From Nonomuraea harbinensis (GTDB taxonomy: Bacteria; Actinomycetota; Actinomycetes; Streptosporangiales; Streptosporangiaceae): a stretch of 64,000 nt of DNA. Shown here in pieces: positions 9,317-17,469 of the stretch. The stretch lies in assembly GCF_019396385.1 (NCBI RefSeq), contig NZ_JAHKRN010000011.1:62001-126000 (forward strand), read 5' to 3'. The notes beneath the pieces are model-generated. The model was not told where the DNA came from and searched no databases. It saw only the letters and a program-made list of their open reading frames with translations. Position 1 is the stretch's first letter. Each line of letters starts with the position of its first letter. The position numbers and the translations under genes are program-made.

Positions 9317-9415
9317 GTGGGCTCTGTGATCAAGAAGCGCCGCAAGCGGATGGCCAAGAAGAAGCACCGCAAGCTGCTCAAGAAGACGCGCATCCAGCGG
9401 CGTAACAAGAAGTAG
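9317..9415 (+). CDS. Ribosomal protein bS22 / AURKAIP1-COX24 domain protein (32 aa)
   Basis: A tiny, extremely basic protein, [18 protein letters not shown] followed by [14 protein letters not shown], starting at GTG 9317 with a G-rich tract (TGGGGG) just upstream. This is the conserved actinobacterial small-subunit ribosomal protein bS22 (Rv0500B in M. tuberculosis), seen near the decoding centre in mycobacterial ribosome structures. It is too short for ordinary gene callers but is unmistakable by sequence and position. Confidence 0.95.
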   Translation: MGSVIKKRRKRMAKKKHRKLLKKTRIQRRNKK

Positions 9416-9437
9416 ACGACGCAGCTGCGAGGCGCAG

Positions 9438-10433
9438 ATGACCCACACCGTGCTCGTCACCGGGGTCTCGCGCCACATCGGCGCCCGGGTGGCGAGCGTT
9501 CTGGCCGCCGATCCTGACATCAGCCGTGTCATCGGAGTGGACACCGTGCCGCCCCCCTCGCTCACCCGAGACGGCGGCATCCCCCTCGGCCGGACCGAGT
9601 TCGTCCGGGTTGATCTGCGCAGCCCCGACATCGCCGGGGTGTTCGCGGCCGCCGACGTCGACACCGTCGTGCACATGAGCCTGGTGAGCGCTCCGTCCAG
9701 GAGCACCGGCCGGGCAGCCATGAAAGAGCACAACGTCATCGGCACCATGCAGCTGCTCGGCGCCTGCCAGCGGTCGGCGACCGTGCGGCGCGTGGTGGTC
9801 CGCTCCACCACGGCCGTCTACGGCTCCTCGCCCCGTGACCCCGCGGTGTTCACCGAGGACCTGGAGCCGCCCGACAGCCCGAGCCACGGCTACGCCAAGG
9901 ACGCCGTGGAGGTCGAGGGCTACGTGCGGGGTTTCGCGCGCCGGCGTCCCGACGTCAGCGTTTCGCTGCTGCGTTTCGTCAACTTCATGGGGCCGGGCGT
10001 CGACTCGCCGCTGACCCGATATTTCACCCAGCCGGTGCTGCCGACGGTGCTCGGCTTCGACCCGCGGCTGCAGTTCGTCCACGAGGATGACGCGGTCGAG
10101 GTGCTGCGCCGGACGGCGACCGAAGACCACCCCGGCACGTTCAACGTGGCCGGGGCCGGCGTGCTGCTGCTGTCGCAGTGCGTGCGCCGGGCCGGGCGGC
10201 CGGCCCTGGCGATGCCGTCGCCCGCGTTCCAGCTGCTGGGCAACGTCGCGCGCGGCGCCGGGCTGGTCGAGTACTCGCCCGAGCAGCTCCGCCTGATGCG
10301 CCACGGCCGCGCGGTCGACACCGGCGCGCTGGAGTCGGAGCTGGGCTGGCGGCCCAAGTTCACCACCGCGGCGGCGTTCCACGACTTCCTGAGCTCGCGA
10401 GGGCTGCAAACCGTCGGAGGTGCCCGCTGGTGA
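9438..10433 (+). CDS. NAD-dependent epimerase/dehydratase (extended SDR)
   Basis: A 331-aa Rossmann-fold protein with VLVTGVSRHIGARVASVLA at the N-terminus, VDTVVHMSL, and STTAVYGSSP. The usual catalytic YxxxK is replaced by SHGYAKDAVEVEGY, in which Lys follows Tyr by two rather than four, so classical SDR chemistry is doubtful. It corresponds in position to mycobacterial galE2 (Rv0501). Its stop overlaps the GTG start of the acyltransferase, so the two are translationally coupled. Confidence 0.88.
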   Translation: MTHTVLVTGVSRHIGARVASVLAADPDISRVIGVDTVPPPSLTRDGGIPLGRTEFVRVDLRSPDIAGVFAAADVDTVVHMSLVSAPSRSTGRAAMKEHNVIGTMQLLGACQRSATVRRVVVRSTTAVYGSSPRDPAVFTEDLEPPDSPSHGYAKDAVEVEGYVRGFARRRPDVSVSLLRFVNFMGPGVDSPLTRYFTQPVLPTVLGFDPRLQFVHEDDAVEVLRRTATEDHPGTFNVAGAGVLLLSQCVRRAGRPALAMPSPAFQLLGNVARGAGLVEYSPEQLRLMRHGRAVDTGALESELGWRPKFTTAAAFHDFLSSRGLQTVGGARW

Positions 10434-11344
10434 GCGTCCCCCACGAGGCGGAGGACGCCACGGTCGTCCCGATCAGCGCCGCCCCGTCCTATCCCCGCGA
10501 CCCCGGCGACGACGGCCCGCTCGCCGGGCTGCTGGAGTTCCTGCGGCGGCGGCTGACCGGCGACTACGAGGTGGACGAGTTCGGCTACGACGCCGAGCTG
10601 ACCGACAAGGTGCTGCTGGAGCTGCTGCGGCCGATCTACCACCACTGGTTCAGGGTCGAGGCGCTGGAGGTGGCGAACGTCCCCGTGGAGGGCGGCGCGC
10701 TGGTCGTGGCCAACCACGCCGGCACCCTCCCGGTCGACGCGCTGATGATGCAGGTCGCCCTGCACGACGAGGCGGGCAGGGCGCTGCGGCTGCTCGGCGC
10801 CGACCTGGTCTACCAGCTGCCGCTGCTCAGCCACCTGTCGCGCAAGACCGGCCACACGCTCGCCTGCCGCGAGGACGCCGACCGGCTGCTGCGCAAGGGC
10901 GAGCTGGTCGGGGTGTTCCCCGAGGGCTTCAAGGGCGTCGGCAAGCCGTTCTCCGAGCGCTACAAGCTGCAGCGGTTCGGCCGCGGCGGCTTCGTCGCCT
11001 CCGCCATCAGGGCCGGGGTGCCGATCGTGCCGACGGCGATCGTGGGCTCGGAGGAGATCTACCCGAAGATCGGCGAGGTGCCGTTCCTGTCGCGGCTGCT
11101 CGGGCTGCCCTACGTGCCGATCACTCCGTTCTTCCCGCTGCTGGGCCCGCTCGGGCTGGTGCCGCTGCCGTCGAAGTGGCTGATCGAGTTCGGCGAGCCG
11201 ATCCGTACGGACGAGTACGACCCCGGCGCGGCCGACGACCCGATGCTGGTGTTCAACCTCACCGACCGCGTCCGCGAGGTCATCCAGCAGATGCTCGACC
11301 AGCTCAGGCTGCGCCGCGGCCACGCCTTCCCGCCCTTCCTCTAG
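10430..11344 (+). CDS. Lysophospholipid/1-acylglycerol acyltransferase family protein
   Basis: A 304-aa PlsC-fold protein. Motif I is VVANHAGTLPVD (the NHxGxxPxD variant of this actinobacterial subfamily), motif III is GVFPEGFKGVGKPF and motif IV is GVPIVPTAIVGSEE. It probably transfers acyl groups to a glycerolipid or related acceptor at the membrane. The GTG at 10430 is preceded by GGAGG about 9 nt away and overlaps the SDR stop by 3 bp. It matches Rv0502 in the mycobacterial gene order. Confidence 0.9.
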   Translation: MSVPHEAEDATVVPISAAPSYPRDPGDDGPLAGLLEFLRRRLTGDYEVDEFGYDAELTDKVLLELLRPIYHHWFRVEALEVANVPVEGGALVVANHAGTLPVDALMMQVALHDEAGRALRLLGADLVYQLPLLSHLSRKTGHTLACREDADRLLRKGELVGVFPEGFKGVGKPFSERYKLQRFGRGGFVASAIRAGVPIVPTAIVGSEEIYPKIGEVPFLSRLLGLPYVPITPFFPLLGPLGLVPLPSKWLIEFGEPIRTDEYDPGAADDPMLVFNLTDRVREVIQQMLDQLRLRRGHAFPPFL

Positions 11345-11421
11345 CGACGGCCGCCCGGCGTGAACCCGGACGGCGGGTTGTGGCAAGACATCTCCGACCG
11401 ATCCCCCACAGAAGGGCGGAG

Positions 11422-12006
11422 ATGATCACTCAACCCGCCACCCGGGATGCGGACGCCGAGCTCATCAGCGCCTCGCTGACCGAACCCGAGGCCTTCGCCG
11501 AGCTGTTCGACCGCTACTCCGGCATGCTCTACAGGTACGTCTCACGCCGCCTGGGCCCCGGCGGTCCCGCCGAGGACCTCGTCGGCGAGACGTTCCTGGT
11601 GGCCTTCTCCCGCCGAGGCAGCTACGACCTCGCCCACGCGGACGCCAGACCGTGGCTGTTCGGCATCCTCACCAAGCTCGTCTCCCGGCACCACCGCACC
11701 GAGGCCGCCCGCTACCGGGCCCTGCGGCGCGCCCCCGTCGAACCGGACGTGGAGTCGCCGGCCGACCGGGTGGCCGCCGGGGTGACCGCGCAGGCCGCCG
11801 GTCCCGGGCTCGCCAGCGCGCTGGCCGCGCTGCCCGCCAAGGACCGCGACGTGCTGCTGCTCATCGCCTGGGGCGATCTCACGTACGAGGAGGCCGCGCG
11901 GGCGCTCGGCGTCCCGATCGGCACCGTGCGCTCCCGCCTCAACAGGGGCAGGCGGAAGGTCCGCGCGGCGCTCGGCGACACCAACCCGATGCTGGGAGAG
12001 GAGTGA
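11422..12006 (+). CDS. ECF RNA polymerase sigma factor
   Basis: A 194-aa group IV sigma factor. Region 2 is at about 25-90 (FAELFDRYSGMLYRYVSRRLG, DLVGETFLVAF, ARPWLFGILTKL) and region 4 at about 130-180 (LPAKDRDVLLLIAWGDLTYEEAARALGVPIGTVRSRLNRGRRKV). ATG 11422 follows GGGCGGAG. The downstream LCP gene starts 2 bp after its stop codon, so they form one unit and the partner is the candidate anti-sigma/effector. Confidence 0.94.
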   Translation: MITQPATRDADAELISASLTEPEAFAELFDRYSGMLYRYVSRRLGPGGPAEDLVGETFLVAFSRRGSYDLAHADARPWLFGILTKLVSRHHRTEAARYRALRRAPVEPDVESPADRVAAGVTAQAAGPGLASALAALPAKDRDVLLLIAWGDLTYEEAARALGVPIGTVRSRLNRGRRKVRAALGDTNPMLGEE

Positions 12007-12008
12007 CG

Positions 12009-13016
12009 ATGGACGACCTCAAGCTGCTCAGGGACTTCGGCAGGCGGCTGGAGCACGAACCCCCGGCGACGCTGGTGCGCCAGCGGGAGCGACTGCTGGG
12101 CGCGGTGGAGGGGCGGCCGCGCCGCCGGTGGTTCGGCTGGATGGCCGCCGGGCTGGTCGCCGTCGCCACCGTGGCCACGGTCGCGGCCGTGGCGGTGCCG
12201 GCGCTGCTGCTCGGGGACTTGCGGCGGACGGCGCAGCATCCGGTGGGAGCGCGACCCGCCAAGGTGACGGAGGCGCTGAACGTGCTGCTGGTGGGCACCG
12301 ACAAGGGGTCGGCCCCGCGCATGGCCGACGACAAGGGGCGTACCGACTCGATCATCCTGCTGCACCTGCCCGCCGACAGGAAGCGGACCACGGCGGTCAG
12401 CATCCCGCGCGACTCGCTCGTCCAGCTCCCCGCCTGCGGATCGGCGCCCGCCCGCACCGACCTGATCAACTCCGCGTACAACAGAGGAGGGCTGACCTGC
12501 ACCGTGAAGGCCGTGGAGAGCCTGACGGACGTGCGGATCGACCACATGGCGGAGGTGGACTTCGCCGGGTTCGGGCGGCTCGTCGACGCGCTCGGCGGTA
12601 TCGAGGTGACGCTGAAGCGGGCCGTCGACGATCCGAAGGCCAAGCTGACGCTCCCGGCGGGCAAGAGCCTGCTGGACGGTGAGCGGGCCGTCGGCTACAT
12701 GCGGCTGCGCTCCGTCGGCGACGGCTCCGACATCGCCCGGATCAAGCGCCAGCAGACCGTCATCCGGGCCATGGCGAAGAAGGCCGGGCAGGTCCTGGAC
12801 GAGCCCGCGAAGCTCAAGACGCTGGCGTCCGTGGTGGCCGACTCGGTCACGACCGACACCGAGCTCGACGTCGAACGGATGATCGGGATCGCCATGAGCC
12901 TGCACGACAGCACCGTCAAGCTGGTCACGGTGCCGTGGATCCCCCACCCGGAGGACCGGAACAGGATCGCCTGGAAGCAGCCCGAGGCGGAGAAGTTGTT
13001 CGCCTCGTTGCGTTAG
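12009..13016 (+). CDS. LytR-CpsA-Psr (LCP) protein with anti-sigma-like N-terminus
   Basis: A 335-aa type II membrane protein. Residues 1-38 are cytosolic and helical ([28 protein letters not shown]), a single membrane helix follows at about 40-65, and the rest is an extracytoplasmic LCP domain with [29 protein letters not shown] and [13 protein letters not shown] enzymes transfer undecaprenyl-linked glycopolymers to peptidoglycan. The N-terminal segment resembles that of ECF-associated CU044_5270-type proteins, such as the one ending at 58672, so this looks like a cell-wall enzyme carrying a sigma-binding tail. ATG 12009 is preferred to GTG 12003 by ribosome-site spacing. Its 3' end overlaps the opposing HAD gene by 4 bp. 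Confidence 0.9.
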   Translation: MDDLKLLRDFGRRLEHEPPATLVRQRERLLGAVEGRPRRRWFGWMAAGLVAVATVATVAAVAVPALLLGDLRRTAQHPVGARPAKVTEALNVLLVGTDKGSAPRMADDKGRTDSIILLHLPADRKRTTAVSIPRDSLVQLPACGSAPARTDLINSAYNRGGLTCTVKAVESLTDVRIDHMAEVDFAGFGRLVDALGGIEVTLKRAVDDPKAKLTLPAGKSLLDGERAVGYMRLRSVGDGSDIARIKRQQTVIRAMAKKAGQVLDEPAKLKTLASVVADSVTTDTELDVERMIGIAMSLHDSTVKLVTVPWIPHPEDRNRIAWKQPEAEKLFASLR

Positions 13017-13885
13017 CGGTCGCGGTAGAGCCTGCGCAGCGCGATGCCGGCGGCGACCCCGCCGGCCACCGCGCCCAGCCCGGCCGCGATGGGCAGCGCG
13101 GTCAGCGTCGCCTTCCGGCCGGTGCGGAAGTCCTTGATCGGCCAGTCGTGCTTCTTGGCGTGCTCGCGCAGCTCGCTGTCGGGGTTGATGGCCACCGGGT
13201 TGCCGACCAGCGACAGCATCGGCAGGTCGTTGGAGGAGTCGCTGTAGGCGGTGCAGCGCGTCAGGTCGAGGCCCTCGCGGCGGGCCAGCGCGCGCACCGC
13301 CTCGGCCTTGGCCGGGCCGTGGAGCAGGTCGCCGACCAGCCGGCCGGTGTAGACGCCCTCGCTGGTCTCGGCGACGGTGCCGAGCGCGCCGGTCAGGCCC
13401 AGCCGCTGGGCGATCACGCGGGCCAGCTCGACGGGGGTGGCGGTCACCAGCCACACGCGCTGGCCGCGGTCGAGGTGGCTCTGCGCGAGCGAGCGGGTGC
13501 CGGCCCAGATGCGGTCGGCCATGACCTCGTCGTAGATCTCCTCGCCGAGCCGCACCACGTCGTCGACCTTCGCGCCCGCGACGAACGCCAGCGCGGTCTC
13601 GCGGGCGACCGCGATGTGCTCGGGGTTCTCGCTGCCGCGCAGCCGGAACGCCGCCTGGCCGATCGCGAACTTGAACAGGTCGCCGGTGTCGAACATGCCG
13701 CGGGTGGCCAGGCCCCTGGCGAAGTGGTAGATGGAGGCGCCGCGCATCATGGTGTTGTCGACGTCGAAGAAGGCCGCCGCCTCCAGATCGGGCTCGGCCG
13801 GCGGCACGACGACCGCTGCCGCCGCCGCGGCCTCGCCGGCGATCTCGGCCTGGGCACCGTGCCGTCGTCGTATTACCCGCCACAT
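13013..13885 (-). CDS. HAD-IB family phosphatase (SerB1-like)
   Basis: A 290-aa haloacid dehalogenase-fold hydrolase. Motif I is FFDVDNTMM (DxDxT), motif II is WLVTATP and motifs III/IV are [13 protein letters not shown]-terminal hydrophobic segment with small residues ([22 protein letters not shown]) could anchor it to the membrane. It matches the position of serB1 (Rv0505c) in mycobacteria; phosphoserine or a lipid phosphate may be the substrate. I set the start at ATG 13885 ([10 protein letters not shown]); the frame stays open to 13963 but that part overlaps the upstream gene. Confidence 0.88.
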   Translation of the reverse strand: MWRVIRRRHGAQAEIAGEAAAAAAVVVPPAEPDLEAAAFFDVDNTMMRGASIYHFARGLATRGMFDTGDLFKFAIGQAAFRLRGSENPEHIAVARETALAFVAGAKVDDVVRLGEEIYDEVMADRIWAGTRSLAQSHLDRGQRVWLVTATPVELARVIAQRLGLTGALGTVAETSEGVYTGRLVGDLLHGPAKAEAVRALARREGLDLTRCTAYSDSSNDLPMLSLVGNPVAINPDSELREHAKKHDWPIKDFRTGRKATLTALPIAAGLGAVAGGVAAGIALRRLYRDR

Positions 13886-13895
13886 GCGCTTCAGC

Positions 13896-14597
13896 TTACC
13901 CAGATGGGGGCACGAGACCTTCGATGTAGTCGAGGTACCCGACGGCCTGGTCGTGCTCGTCACCGTCGAGTTGCTCGATCATCGGCTCGACCATGTTCTT
14001 CTGCTCTTCGGCGAACTCGCTGATCTTGGGGGAGCGGGGTTCGGCCCGTTCCAGCCGGGTGACGCCCGCGCGGGTCGACTGCTCCATCTCCTTGAGCGTC
14101 CGGCCCACCAGCGGGCCCTCGCCGGCCTCGCCGAGCAGCTGGGCGACCTCCCTGGCGCGGGTGTTGGCCGACACCAGTTCGCGCTCGGCCCGTACCACGT
14201 CGTCGGTGCTGAGACGGACGAGCGTGCTCTCGGCGGCGCGCTTGAGCGGGTAGAGCGTGTCGCCGGGCACCGCCCGGTAGGTGGAGATCATCGACACCAT
14301 CATGGTGACGGCCACCCCGGCGGAGGCGAGCTGCCCGAGCCAGGGGCGCCTGCGCCGGGGCCGCCGGTGCGCGTGCCTGCCGCGCCGCGGCGGCGGGCCG
14401 GAGGCGGGCGTGGCGGCACGCAAGACCGCACGGGAGGCGGCGCGGGAGGAGGCACGGGAGGAGGCACGGTCGGCGGAGGCGAGATCGGCGCGCAGGCGCT
14501 CGCGGAAGGCCGGGTCGGGACCACCGCCGAGCGGGAGCCCGCTCAGCTCGGTGAGATGGCCGAGCACCCGTTCGCGCGATCTGCGCGCCCTGTTCAT
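13896..14597 (-). CDS. Anti-sigma factor RsbN-like, DUF5667-type, membrane-anchored
   Basis: A 233-aa protein. The basic N-terminal cytosolic part (about 1-85) ends in [15 protein letters not shown] single membrane helix is at about 90-110 ([16 protein letters not shown]), then an extracytoplasmic DUF5667-like domain containing [19 protein letters not shown] and helices rich in Glu/Arg. It directly follows the bldN-like sigma gene (66 bp gap, same strand), exactly like rsbN in Streptomyces, where RsbN is the BldN anti-sigma factor. The role is inferred from context and domain layout. Confidence 0.85.
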   Translation of the reverse strand: MNRARRSRERVLGHLTELSGLPLGGGPDPAFRERLRADLASADRASSRASSRAASRAVLRAATPASGPPPRRGRHAHRRPRRRRPWLGQLASAGVAVTMMVSMISTYRAVPGDTLYPLKRAAESTLVRLSTDDVVRAERELVSANTRAREVAQLLGEAGEGPLVGRTLKEMEQSTRAGVTRLERAEPRSPKISEFAEEQKNMVEPMIEQLDGDEHDQAVGYLDYIEGLVPPSG

Positions 14598-14663
14598 GAC
14601 CGCTCCCTCGACGCCTGGCGGCGTTGCCGTGACACCTGCCTAACGACGGTGCGTGGCAGCGGG

Positions 14664-15317
14664 TTACGCAAGGTCGTGCTTGAGCGCTCTGGCCAGCGCG
14701 CGCACGGCCCGGAACTGCAGCGCTTTGATCGCTCCACTCTTCTTCCCCATGATCAGCGCGGTCTCCGCGAGGGACAGGCCGTGCAGGAAACGCAGCACCA
14801 CGCACTCCTGCTGTTCCGGATTGAGATCGCGGACCGCGCGCAGCACCCGGTCGTTGATGATGGCGTTCACCACCGCGTTCTCCGGGATGTGGGCCCCGTC
14901 GAGCGGGACGTCGAGCACCTCGCCGGTGGAGATCTCCAGCCGGTAGCGGCCGGATTTGTAATGGTCGGTCACCAGGTTCCTGGCGATCGTCACGAGCCAG
15001 GCGCCGAAGTCGCGGCCCTGCCAGGTGAAGTCGGTGATCCGGCGGAGCGCGCGCAGGAAGGTCTCGCTGGTCAGGTCCTCGGCGAGCGGGTGGGAGCCGA
15101 CCCGGAAATAGATGTAGCGGTAGACGAGGTCCACATATCGGTCGTAGAGCGTGCCAAAGGCGTCCGAATCTCCGGTCTTGGCATGCAGCACCAGGGTGCG
15201 CAGGTCGTCGTCGGCGGCGGTCGTGTCACGGTTTTCGCGCACGTCAGGCTCGGTCGTCCGGGCGGGCGCGGCGACGGCCGGCGCGAGCAACCCGGAGAAC
15301 GGCCATGAGTCAGGCAT
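14664..15317 (-). CDS. bldN: Developmental ECF sigma factor BldN-like
   Basis: A 217-aa sigma factor with about 45 residues of Pro/Ala-rich N-terminal extension, as in Streptomyces BldN, which is made as a pro-sigma. Region 2 contains FGTLYDRYVDLVYRYIYFRVG, EDLTSETFLRALRRITDFTWQG and DFGAWLVTIARNLVTDHYKS. Region 4 contains LNPEQQECVVLRFLHGLSLAETALIMGKKSGAIKALQFRAVRALAR. In Streptomyces BldN drives chaplin and rodlin genes in aerial growth. An AGGGA ribosome site lies 7 nt before ATG 15317. Confidence 0.9.
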   Translation of the reverse strand: MPDSWPFSGLLAPAVAAPARTTEPDVRENRDTTAADDDLRTLVLHAKTGDSDAFGTLYDRYVDLVYRYIYFRVGSHPLAEDLTSETFLRALRRITDFTWQGRDFGAWLVTIARNLVTDHYKSGRYRLEISTGEVLDVPLDGAHIPENAVVNAIINDRVLRAVRDLNPEQQECVVLRFLHGLSLAETALIMGKKSGAIKALQFRAVRALARALKHDLA

Positions 15318-15494
15318 CCGGAATCCCTACGGGTAAGGGTGCGGCGTGCTCGAACACTCTAGAAATCAACCGGAAATTGCACAATCCACTTGCCCATGGC
15401 ATGACTTCCAGTAAGCGGCAGATACGGTGTGGTCCAACCCGTTCCCTCTTCGGCTACCGGCTCGGAGGCTTTGTCCGGCAGCATGGGAGACACC

Positions 15495-17003
15495 ATGGAG
15501 ATCCTCGTCGCCGTCATCGCTTTCGCAGGTTCGCTCTTGGCCGCCATCGCCACCGGCGCCCTGGTCAGGCGGCTGCGTGAGGAGCCAGAGGGCTGGTTGA
15601 TCGCCTGGACCGTCGCGGCCGCGGCGCTGTGCCTGTCACTCGGCGTGATCGGGATCGGACATCTGGTCGGGTTCGGGGCCGCCACGTTCAGGATCTATCA
15701 GCTGACCGGGTCGCTGGTGGCGCCGCTCTGGATGGCGGTCGGGCTGGTTCAGCTCCTGTCGGAGAAGACGCCGCCGAGGTTCGTGGCGTGGCTGTTCGGC
15801 ATCGCCTACACGGTCACGGCCTCGGTGATCCTCATGGTCGACCCGCTCATCTCCGACGAGATGGGCAAGACCCTCCCGACGGGGGGCGACCACTGGGCGA
15901 TATTCCCCCACTACCTGCTGATCGGCGCGCACGTGCTGACCGCCCTGATCATGGCGGCCGGCGTGGTGATCGCCGCGCTGCGGTGGCGCGACGGCGACGA
16001 GTACGACACCGACAACCTGCACGCATCGCTGGTCGTCGTGCCGTCCGGGCTGGCCCTGGTGGGCGCGATGCGGTTCTCGGTGCCCGGCGTGTTCACGACC
16101 GTGCTGCTGATCGTCGCCGCCGCCGCGATCTGGTACACGGTGCTGCGCCCGCTGGCCCCGTACGAGGACGACGACGACTTCGACGACGAGCCGCTGGAGG
16201 AACGGCGGCCGGTGGGGCGGCGGACGGAGCCCGAGCCCGTCGCGAGCCCGCAGGGGCACGCCCAGGTCCCGCCGCGGCCGCGCCGGTCCGGGCTGGGCGA
16301 CCTGGTGGCCGAGTACCGAGCGACGGGGGAGACCGACTACGCGGCCCGGATGACGCCGGGCGACCGCGGCCCGTCCACGGGGGAGACCGGGCGCATGGGC
16401 CCGCCCGAGACCGGCTACGCGGCCCGCATGCCGCCGGCTGACGCGGGCCCCTCGACCGGATACGTGATGAACGGCCGCACGGACCACGCGAGGCCGCCCC
16501 AGTCCTCGCCGATGGCCGCCGACGGGCCTGCCACCGGCGCCTTCTACCCGGGGGCCGACGTGTTCGCGCCGCGCGTGCCGGTGACCGGCCCGCAGCCCAC
16601 CCTCCAGCCCTCCGCCCAGCCCCCCGCTCAGCCCGCTGCCCAGCCGGCCGGGCAGGGCTCCTCCGGGAGGCTGTCGCCGAACATCTACGGCATCCTCACC
16701 GTCTTCACGCTCATGGACGGCGCCGGCGCCGCGTTCGACCGGCTGGCCGAGCAGACCGTCGAGGCGGTGCGCAGGGGCGAGCCCGACACGCTGGTGTACG
16801 CCTGTCACGCGGTCAAGTCGGCGCCCCTGCAGCGCATCGTCTACGAGATCTACCGCGACGAGGTGGCCTACCGCGACCACCAGCGCCAGCCGCACGTCGA
16901 GCGGTTCGTCAGCGAGCGTCAGGCGATGGTGCTCGCCACCAACGTCATCGAGCTGGACATCAGCGCGGCCAAGGTCGTGCCGCTGCCGACAGTGATGTTC
17001 TAG
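15495..17003 (+). CDS. Multi-pass membrane protein fused to an ABM (monooxygenase-like) domain
   Basis: A 502-aa protein in three parts. About 1-230 holds about seven membrane helices. About 230-390 is a low-complexity Pro/Gln/Arg-rich linker containing the repeated TGxxDYAARM/TGYAARM motif and an APA-type AQPxAQP tract. About 395-502 is a ferredoxin-like ABM domain (FDRLAEQTVEAVRRGEPDTLVYACHAV..., YRDEVAYRDHQRQPHVERF) like those of quinol/antibiotic monooxygenases. ATG 15495 has GGGAGA upstream. It diverges from bldN. The stop codon is the first TAG of the tandem repeat. A role linking membrane and quinone chemistry is conceivable but unproven. Confidence 0.8.
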   Translation: MEILVAVIAFAGSLLAAIATGALVRRLREEPEGWLIAWTVAAAALCLSLGVIGIGHLVGFGAATFRIYQLTGSLVAPLWMAVGLVQLLSEKTPPRFVAWLFGIAYTVTASVILMVDPLISDEMGKTLPTGGDHWAIFPHYLLIGAHVLTALIMAAGVVIAALRWRDGDEYDTDNLHASLVVVPSGLALVGAMRFSVPGVFTTVLLIVAAAAIWYTVLRPLAPYEDDDDFDDEPLEERRPVGRRTEPEPVASPQGHAQVPPRPRRSGLGDLVAEYRATGETDYAARMTPGDRGPSTGETGRMGPPETGYAARMPPADAGPSTGYVMNGRTDHARPPQSSPMAADGPATGAFYPGADVFAPRVPVTGPQPTLQPSAQPPAQPAAQPAGQGSSGRLSPNIYGILTVFTLMDGAGAAFDRLAEQTVEAVRRGEPDTLVYACHAVKSAPLQRIVYEIYRDEVAYRDHQRQPHVERFVSERQAMVLATNVIELDISAAKVVPLPTVMF

Positions 17004-17107
17004 ACAGTGATGTTCTAGACAGTGATGTTCTAGACAGTGATGTTCTAGACAGTGATGTTCTAGACAGTGATGTTCTAGACAGTGATGTTCTAGACAGTGA
17101 TGTTCTA
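16988..17107. repeat. Tandem repeat, 8 x 15 bp, unit GACAGTGATGTTCTA
   Basis: Eight perfect 15-bp units run from 16988 to 17107. Each unit junction contains CTAG, so each copy offers a TAG stop on both strands. The first copy supplies the stop of the upstream plus-strand gene (TAG 17001-17003) and the last supplies the stop of the convergent glutaredoxin gene (17105-17107 read in reverse). The array therefore fills the whole space between the two convergent stop codons and overlaps the last four sense codons of the first gene. TCTAGA recurs seven times. The unit has no long dyad, so it is not an obvious terminator. Confidence 0.97.
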
Positions 17108-17341
17108 GTCGGCCAGCGCCGCGCGCAGCCGGTCTTCGGAGACACGCCAGAAGTCGTGCTGGACACCGTCGACCAGGGTCACCGGGATCATCTCCCCGTA
17201 GCGCTCGCGCAGCTCGTCGGAGGTCTCGATGTTCACCTCGGACCACGGTACGCCCAGCTCGCCGGCGACCCGGGCGATGATCTCCCGGGCGTCCTCGCAC
17301 AGGTGACAGCCAGGCTTGCCGATGAGGGTGATGCGATGCAT
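17105..17341 (-). CDS. Glutaredoxin-like protein
   Basis: A 78-aa thioredoxin-fold protein starting MHRITLIGKPGCHLCEDARE with a CxxC redox pair (GCHLCED), a cis-Pro in MIPVTLVDG and a short C-terminal helix. It corresponds to Rv0508 upstream of hemA in mycobacteria. I set the start at ATG 17341 rather than the in-frame ATG at 17386, since the fold begins there and GGTGGG lies just upstream. It diverges from rex, and the Rex operator lies between the two starts, so it may share that control. Confidence 0.85.
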   Translation of the reverse strand: MHRITLIGKPGCHLCEDAREIIARVAGELGVPWSEVNIETSDELRERYGEMIPVTLVDGVQHDFWRVSEDRLRAALAD

Positions 17342-17378
17342 GTCACCCACCGTAGCGCCCCTTGCCGGAGCGCTGACT

Positions 17379-17396
17379 TTGTGCATCGGTTCACAA
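17379..17396 (+). promoter_or_regulatory. Rex operator overlapping the rex promoter
   Basis: TTGTGCATCGGTTCACAA matches the Rex operator consensus TTGTGAANNNNTTCACAA at all but one position. Its TTGTGC may also be a -35 element, with TAACCT (17403-17408) as -10 at 18-bp spacing, so Rex would occlude the promoter. This fits autoregulation of rex-hemACDB by the NADH/NAD+ ratio. Confidence 0.85.
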
Positions 17397-17469
17397 AGGG
17401 ATTAACCTGAAAGACGGTTCCATCCCGCCACGCGGCTCACCGCCGCCCGTTCCCCTGGAGCTCCCGCAG

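Noticed and set aside
16960..17166. Minus-strand frame encoding a repeated TSLSR pentapeptide across the tandem repeat
   Set aside because: The repeat is the direct product of translating the 15-bp array, the flanks are out of frame with the real glutaredoxin gene, and there is no ribosome site.
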